Shown here: one piece after another, positions 6,654 through 9,143 of the stretch
Layout: the number at the start of each line of letters is the position of its first letter
Position numbering within the stretch: position 1 is the stretch's first letter
Source: Planctomycetia bacterium
GTDB taxonomy: Bacteria; Planctomycetota; Phycisphaerae; Phycisphaerales; UBA1924
DNA: 9,143 bases
Assembly: GCA_005776545.1 (NCBI GenBank)
Contig: SXOY01000138.1
Span: forward strand, 1 to 9,143
Direction of reading: 5' to 3'
Notes under the pieces: model-generated
The model's database searches: none
What the model was told of the DNA's origin: nothing
The model's input: only the letters and a program-made list of their open reading frames with translations
Program-made: the position numbers and the translations under genes

Positions 6654-7729
6654 TTGACACCTCCTGCGACTATTGCCGGACGAGTTGAGAGACCATGTGA
6701 ATCATGTGAATCATGCGAATGACGAGAGTCTGATCGTCGCACTTGTTTGATGCGACGGGGAATGGCAAATAAAGCGAGAGCAACGGGAATGGCGGCCAGC
6801 ACCGCCGAACCTGCCGCCACGCATGTTAACGCGACGGTGCGGAGGGGAACACTTTGATCTTCTTTCAAACTCAGCATGGAGAGCGAACTCAAAACTGTAC
6901 TCGGCAAGTGCTTGATGTTCCCGTCGTGATATTGACCCTTATACCTTGATGCAAGGCGTTTAAGCTGGGTGCCGTCCTGGCGCGATGACCGACCAGCGAT
7001 TGATGTGCCCCGGTACGGGTTGCCAATTCCGATCACAAGCGTGTCGCTGATGGCGCTGGGCAACCGGGGCGAATCGGTGTCGGGCAACGTATCACCATCG
7101 GAAATAACCACCATTGTTGCAGAAGCGGGTTTCCAGCTTCCAGCTACTTTGGCGGCGGCTTTGACACCCGAATACATATTGGTCTGACCCTCTTTGAAGG
7201 CCTGGGCCAGCGGCAAATCTCTAATAATATTATTAACTACCGCCATATCGCCGGTGTCGATGACGACCGGGCGGGCATCGGAATAGAACCCGACGATGGT
7301 GACCTTGGTGCGCGTCATATCGAGGCGATCGAGTAGAGATTGCATGACATCTGCGGCACGTTCCTGGCGAGTTTGCTTGCCAGTAGGACCAGCATCGGCG
7401 AGATACATGCTTGGAGAGACATCGAGTACCAGAAGAAGGTGACGATCCGGCGGACGCTTCCTGTTCACTTCTGCTGGGCGACCATCGATGGTGAGCAGCG
7501 TGAGAAGGCCGAACGTCGTAAGACCCAAGGCGAGAGAACGCGCGAGGGGAATGCCGCGGATCCACACGCGAGGCGGGTGCGTACCGAATGCGAGGTGCCG
7601 CACGCGCTGGATTTTTCTGGAATGAAGAAACTCTGCGAGGAACGCGAGGGCAGCAACGGCAATAGCAATTCCTAGGATTCCCGCGGCAGGAATAGCGATG
7701 ACGGCGAGCGTGTTCAGCGTGTTTACCAC
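6650..7729 (-). CDS. batB: BatB-like VWA-domain membrane protein
   Basis: A 359-aa membrane protein with a von Willebrand factor A domain. Membrane segments lie at about 7-35, 60-80 and 296-323, with the VWA domain between the second and third. The metal-ion-dependent adhesion site (MIDAS) looks complete: DVSPS with D103, S105 and S107, T183 in QTNMYSG, and D211 in ISDGD. A short insertion (about 111-121) follows the first MIDAS loop. The C-terminus carries a His-Asp-Ser-rich tail (RHSHDSHDSH, about 336-345). Bat VWA proteins are thought to assemble with TPR partners and a MoxR ATPase; the substrate is unknown. Start GTG (7727-7729) has GAGG 8 nt upstream and overlaps the preceding gene by 7 nt (GTGGTAA), suggesting translational coupling. 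BatB rather than BatA is assigned by order, just before the TPR gene. Confidence 0.88.
   Translation of the reverse strand: MVNTLNTLAVIAIPAAGILGIAIAVAALAFLAEFLHSRKIQRVRHLAFGTHPPRVWIRGIPLARSLALGLTTFGLLTLLTIDGRPAEVNRKRPPDRHLLLVLDVSPSMYLADAGPTGKQTRQERAADVMQSLLDRLDMTRTKVTIVGFYSDARPVVIDTGDMAVVNNIIRDLPLAQAFKEGQTNMYSGVKAAAKVAGSWKPASATMVVISDGDTLPDTDSPRLPSAISDTLVIGIGNPYRGTSIAGRSSRQDGTQLKRLASRYKGQYHDGNIKHLPSTVLSSLSMLSLKEDQSVPLRTVALTCVAAGSAVLAAIPVALALFAIPRRIKQVRRSDSRHSHDSHDSHGLSTRPAIVAGGVN
6660..6665 (-). promoter_or_regulatory. Strong Shine-Dalgarno that fixes the TTG start of the TPR gene
   Basis: AGGAGG on the minus strand (6660-6665), extended to AGGAGGTG, lies six nt before TTG 6653. It is embedded in the last codons of the batB-like gene (Gly-Gly-Val-Asn-stop). 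It is the best ribosome-binding site in the window. Confidence 0.85.
6694..6720 (-). repeat. Three 9-bp units at the 3' end of the batB-like gene
   Basis: Plus-strand units CATGTGAAT (6694-6702), CATGTGAAT (6703-6711) and CATGCGAAT (6712-6720) are consecutive. On the minus strand they encode the His-Ser-His-Asp-Ser-His-Asp-Ser-His tail of the VWA protein. Since 9 is divisible by 3, copy number changes keep the frame. Confidence 0.75.
7222..7235. repeat. 14-bp AT-only palindrome within the batB-like gene
   Basis: TAATAAT (7222-7228) and ATTATTA (7229-7235) are exact reverse complements. They encode VNNIIR in the VWA domain with AAT AAT ATT ATT AGA codons, an AT-rich patch in an otherwise GC-rich gene. 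Confidence 0.6.
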
Positions 7730-8658
7730 GGTGTATACCTCACGCCAAAGAGAGACACAAGACCCAGGCCGACCAGCGAAAGGCCCGCGATTGCGAAGAA
7801 GCCGAAGTGGTCGACCGCTTCGCGTTCTTTTTGTTTCGTTTTCGCTTTGCTCATGCGATCGATGTGATCGAAGACGCCTTGCAAGGATGCGAGGTTGGTA
7901 GCACTGAAGACCTTGCCGCCGGTCGGCGACACGACTTCGTTGAGTTGAGCTGGAGGTGCGCTGTCACCAACGTGAACAGCGTGAACAACTACGTGATTTG
8001 CAGCAAGCAGGTTGCCAACGCTCGCCGCCGCACCGCCATCCAGGTCGGAACTGAAGCCGTCGGTGAGAAGAATGATCAGGCGATCGCCCTCTTCCTGCTG
8101 GCTGAGAACCTGGTTGCAGTATTTCAGTGCATTACCAACGCGTGTGGAGTTGAGAGCGGATGGAAGCGTCGCGGGGTCCAGGAACGGAGTGGCGTTTTTG
8201 ATCGCACTGGTGTCTTTAGTGAGTGGGACCCAGCGAACAACATCGCCGCCGAAAATGGTGAGACCAAAAGCATCGCCCTTGCGTTTGTCTACGAATTCGT
8301 TAATGGACTTCATAGCGGCTTCGTAGCGCGTGCCGCCGCCAGAGCCAAGTGCGCTGGACATGCTACCGGAAACATCGAGACACATTTCGATGTTGGTGAT
8401 AAGGCGTTCTTGTGCTGGAGGTCCGAGTTTCTTGGGTCCTGCGAGGAGCAAGATCGCGGATGCCAGGAGCAATGCGGGAAGAACCGATGCGATCTTGAGA
8501 ATCGAGGGGAGAACCGACATCGCACGCGAGCGTGAAGTCAATCCCTGGTCCAGCGGCAACGCGACCCTGAATCCGCGACGTGTCCATTCCCACGCAAACA
8601 GCGCGAGCGGGAGCAGAAGGAGAATCAATACCCACGGATGAGAGAACGAGAAGTTCAT
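7723..8658 (-). CDS. batA: BatA-like VWA-domain membrane protein
   Basis: A 311-aa membrane protein with an extracytoplasmic or cytoplasmic-face VWA domain between transmembrane segments at about 8-25 and 51-73 and a C-terminal one at 285-306. MIDAS residues are intact: DVSGS with D95, S97 and S99, T172 in NSTRVGNAL, and D200 in LLTDG. The length and three-segment layout match BatA proteins. ATG 8658 overlaps the previous stop in ATGA. The upstream GGGGGTG that would serve as ribosome-binding site sits in a small hairpin, so initiation may depend on ribosomes finishing the upstream gene. The second VWA gene overlaps its end by 7 nt. The VWA assignment is firm; BatA as opposed to a paralogue is inferred from gene order. 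The function (stress or oxygen tolerance, envelope complex assembly) is known only in outline for the family. Confidence 0.9.
   Translation of the reverse strand: MNFSFSHPWVLILLLLPLALFAWEWTRRGFRVALPLDQGLTSRSRAMSVLPSILKIASVLPALLLASAILLLAGPKKLGPPAQERLITNIEMCLDVSGSMSSALGSGGGTRYEAAMKSINEFVDKRKGDAFGLTIFGGDVVRWVPLTKDTSAIKNATPFLDPATLPSALNSTRVGNALKYCNQVLSQQEEGDRLIILLTDGFSSDLDGGAAASVGNLLAANHVVVHAVHVGDSAPPAQLNEVVSPTGGKVFSATNLASLQGVFDHIDRMSKAKTKQKEREAVDHFGFFAIAGLSLVGLGLVSLFGVRYTPW
7738..7741 (-). promoter_or_regulatory. Ribosome-binding site supporting the GTG start of the batB-like gene
   Basis: GAGG on the minus strand (7738-7741, within GTGAGGT) lies eight nt upstream of GTG 7729, inside the last codons of the batA-like gene. 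It supports GTG rather than any later start. Confidence 0.6.
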
Positions 8659-9143
8659 GTGGGCACCCCCACTTTTGAACCCACTGCTGTCTCGACGATT
8701 GCAGCGCGAGTGGTGTAGGGCTTAAGAAGTTGGGCCAGGTCGGGCGCCGAGTTTGTTGCGGACGGACGAGCATGCAGCCAACGCTCAATCGCAGCGAGCA
8801 ATTCCCCGGCTTCAGCATTTGCTCGCATGGATCCCAATGCGGCCGAGGCTGAAAGTCCTTGCAGATCGAGCCGCTCGCGCCAGAACGCGATAAGCAGGCG
8901 TTCAAGCATCGCTTTATCTTCGATCGTGGCGTTGCCCGAAATGGCAGATTCAACCAGTGGACGCAACTGATCGGCAACTGTCAACGTTGCAACTGGAACG
9001 AGCACTATTTCAACTGGTTTCTTACGCCTGATTCGTTTCACAATCGCAACACCGACTGGAACGATCCAGAGCACGCCGATCCCCATGAGTGCGAGCCGAT
9101 AGCCCCCGAGTGAAGGCAAACCAAAGCGGGTTGCGCTCGCGAG
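8655..9143 (-). CDS. C-terminal part of a Bat-operon membrane protein (5' end beyond window)
   Basis: The minus frame is open to the right edge, so only the last 162 residues are visible. A Leu/Gly/Ile/Val-rich transmembrane helix (fragment residues 17-35) is followed by KRIRRKK, which by the positive-inside rule places the remaining C-terminal part (about 120 residues) in the cytoplasm. That tail is helical, with LERLLIAFWRERLDL and, near its end, AGELLAAIERWLHARP. The layout (large part outside, one helix, basic stop-transfer, helical tail) resembles BatD-type or DUF4381-type proteins found beside VWA genes; from memory, similar tails occur in planctomycete homologues. A TTG at 9117-9119 could in principle start the frame but would leave a protein beginning right at the membrane helix, so a partial gene is preferred. 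Its stop overlaps the batA-like start (ATGA). Confidence 0.75.
   Translation of the reverse strand, partial: LASATRFGLPSLGGYRLALMGIGVLWIVPVGVAIVKRIRRKKPVEIVLVPVATLTVADQLRPLVESAISGNATIEDKAMLERLLIAFWRERLDLQGLSASAALGSMRANAEAGELLAAIERWLHARPSATNSAPDLAQLLKPYTTRAAIVETAVGSKVGVPT
8659..8672 (-). promoter_or_regulatory. Small hairpin covering the batA ribosome-binding site
   Basis: On the minus strand GTGGG and CCCAC form a 5-bp GC stem with a 4-nt GGTG loop; the stem ends directly against the ATG at 8658. The only Shine-Dalgarno-like bases (GGGGGTG) are part of it. Together with the ATGA overlap this suggests coupling, but a 5-bp stem is short. Confidence 0.4.

Noticed and set aside
7807..8535. 242-codon plus-strand reading frame opposite the batA-like gene
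   Set aside because: It mirrors the VWA gene, which has intact MIDAS motifs. Long antisense frames are expected in GC-rich genes.

Overview
The window looks like bacterial chromosome of moderate-to-high GC, most likely from the Planctomycetota (possibly Phycisphaerae-like) or a neighbouring phylum. That is an inference from gene style, from the planctomycete-like flavour of the membrane-anchored proteins (a comparison from memory), and from the scattered short tandem and palindromic repeats. No rRNA, tRNA, CRISPR array, transposase or phage gene was seen.

Left part (1-2085, plus strand). A gene-free leader of about 290 bases carries a perfect 8-bp-stem palindrome. It is followed by a Mrp/ApbC/Nbp35-family P-loop ATPase (iron-sulfur carrier type). 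Its N-terminal domain looks shortened and its usual C-terminal CxxC is replaced. About 100 bases downstream is a small protein that joins a lysine-rich, histone-H1-like tail to a SnoaL/NTF2-like domain.

Right part (2114-9143, minus strand, read right to left). Five tightly packed genes form a Bat-type (MoxR-associated, 'aerotolerance') operon. They are: the C-terminal part of a membrane protein running off the right edge; a BatA-like VWA protein; a BatB-like VWA protein; a TPR lipoprotein-sized protein in the BatC position; and a 1261-residue exported, membrane-anchored protein in the BatD position. The first three junctions overlap by 4, 7 and 4 nt (ATGA, GTGGTAA, TTGA); the last gap is 28 nt. 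Expected partners upstream (MoxR AAA+ ATPase, DUF58 protein) would lie beyond the right edge and cannot be seen. The likely picture is a membrane complex: two VWA domains with intact MIDAS metal sites, a TPR adaptor, and two single-pass proteins with large extracytoplasmic parts. Its substrate is unknown. The two transcription units converge with only 28 bases between stop codons.

The most unusual features are: the very long BatD-position protein, with a helical-repeat-like region, a Tyr-rich segment and a beta-rich membrane-proximal part; the CxxCxxC knuckle in the TPR protein; a perfect 22-bp palindrome inside a coding region; and several unrelated short tandem repeats (7-, 8- and 9-bp units) in or beside genes. 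I see no clearly new defence or mobile system; the Bat operon variant is the best candidate for follow-up.
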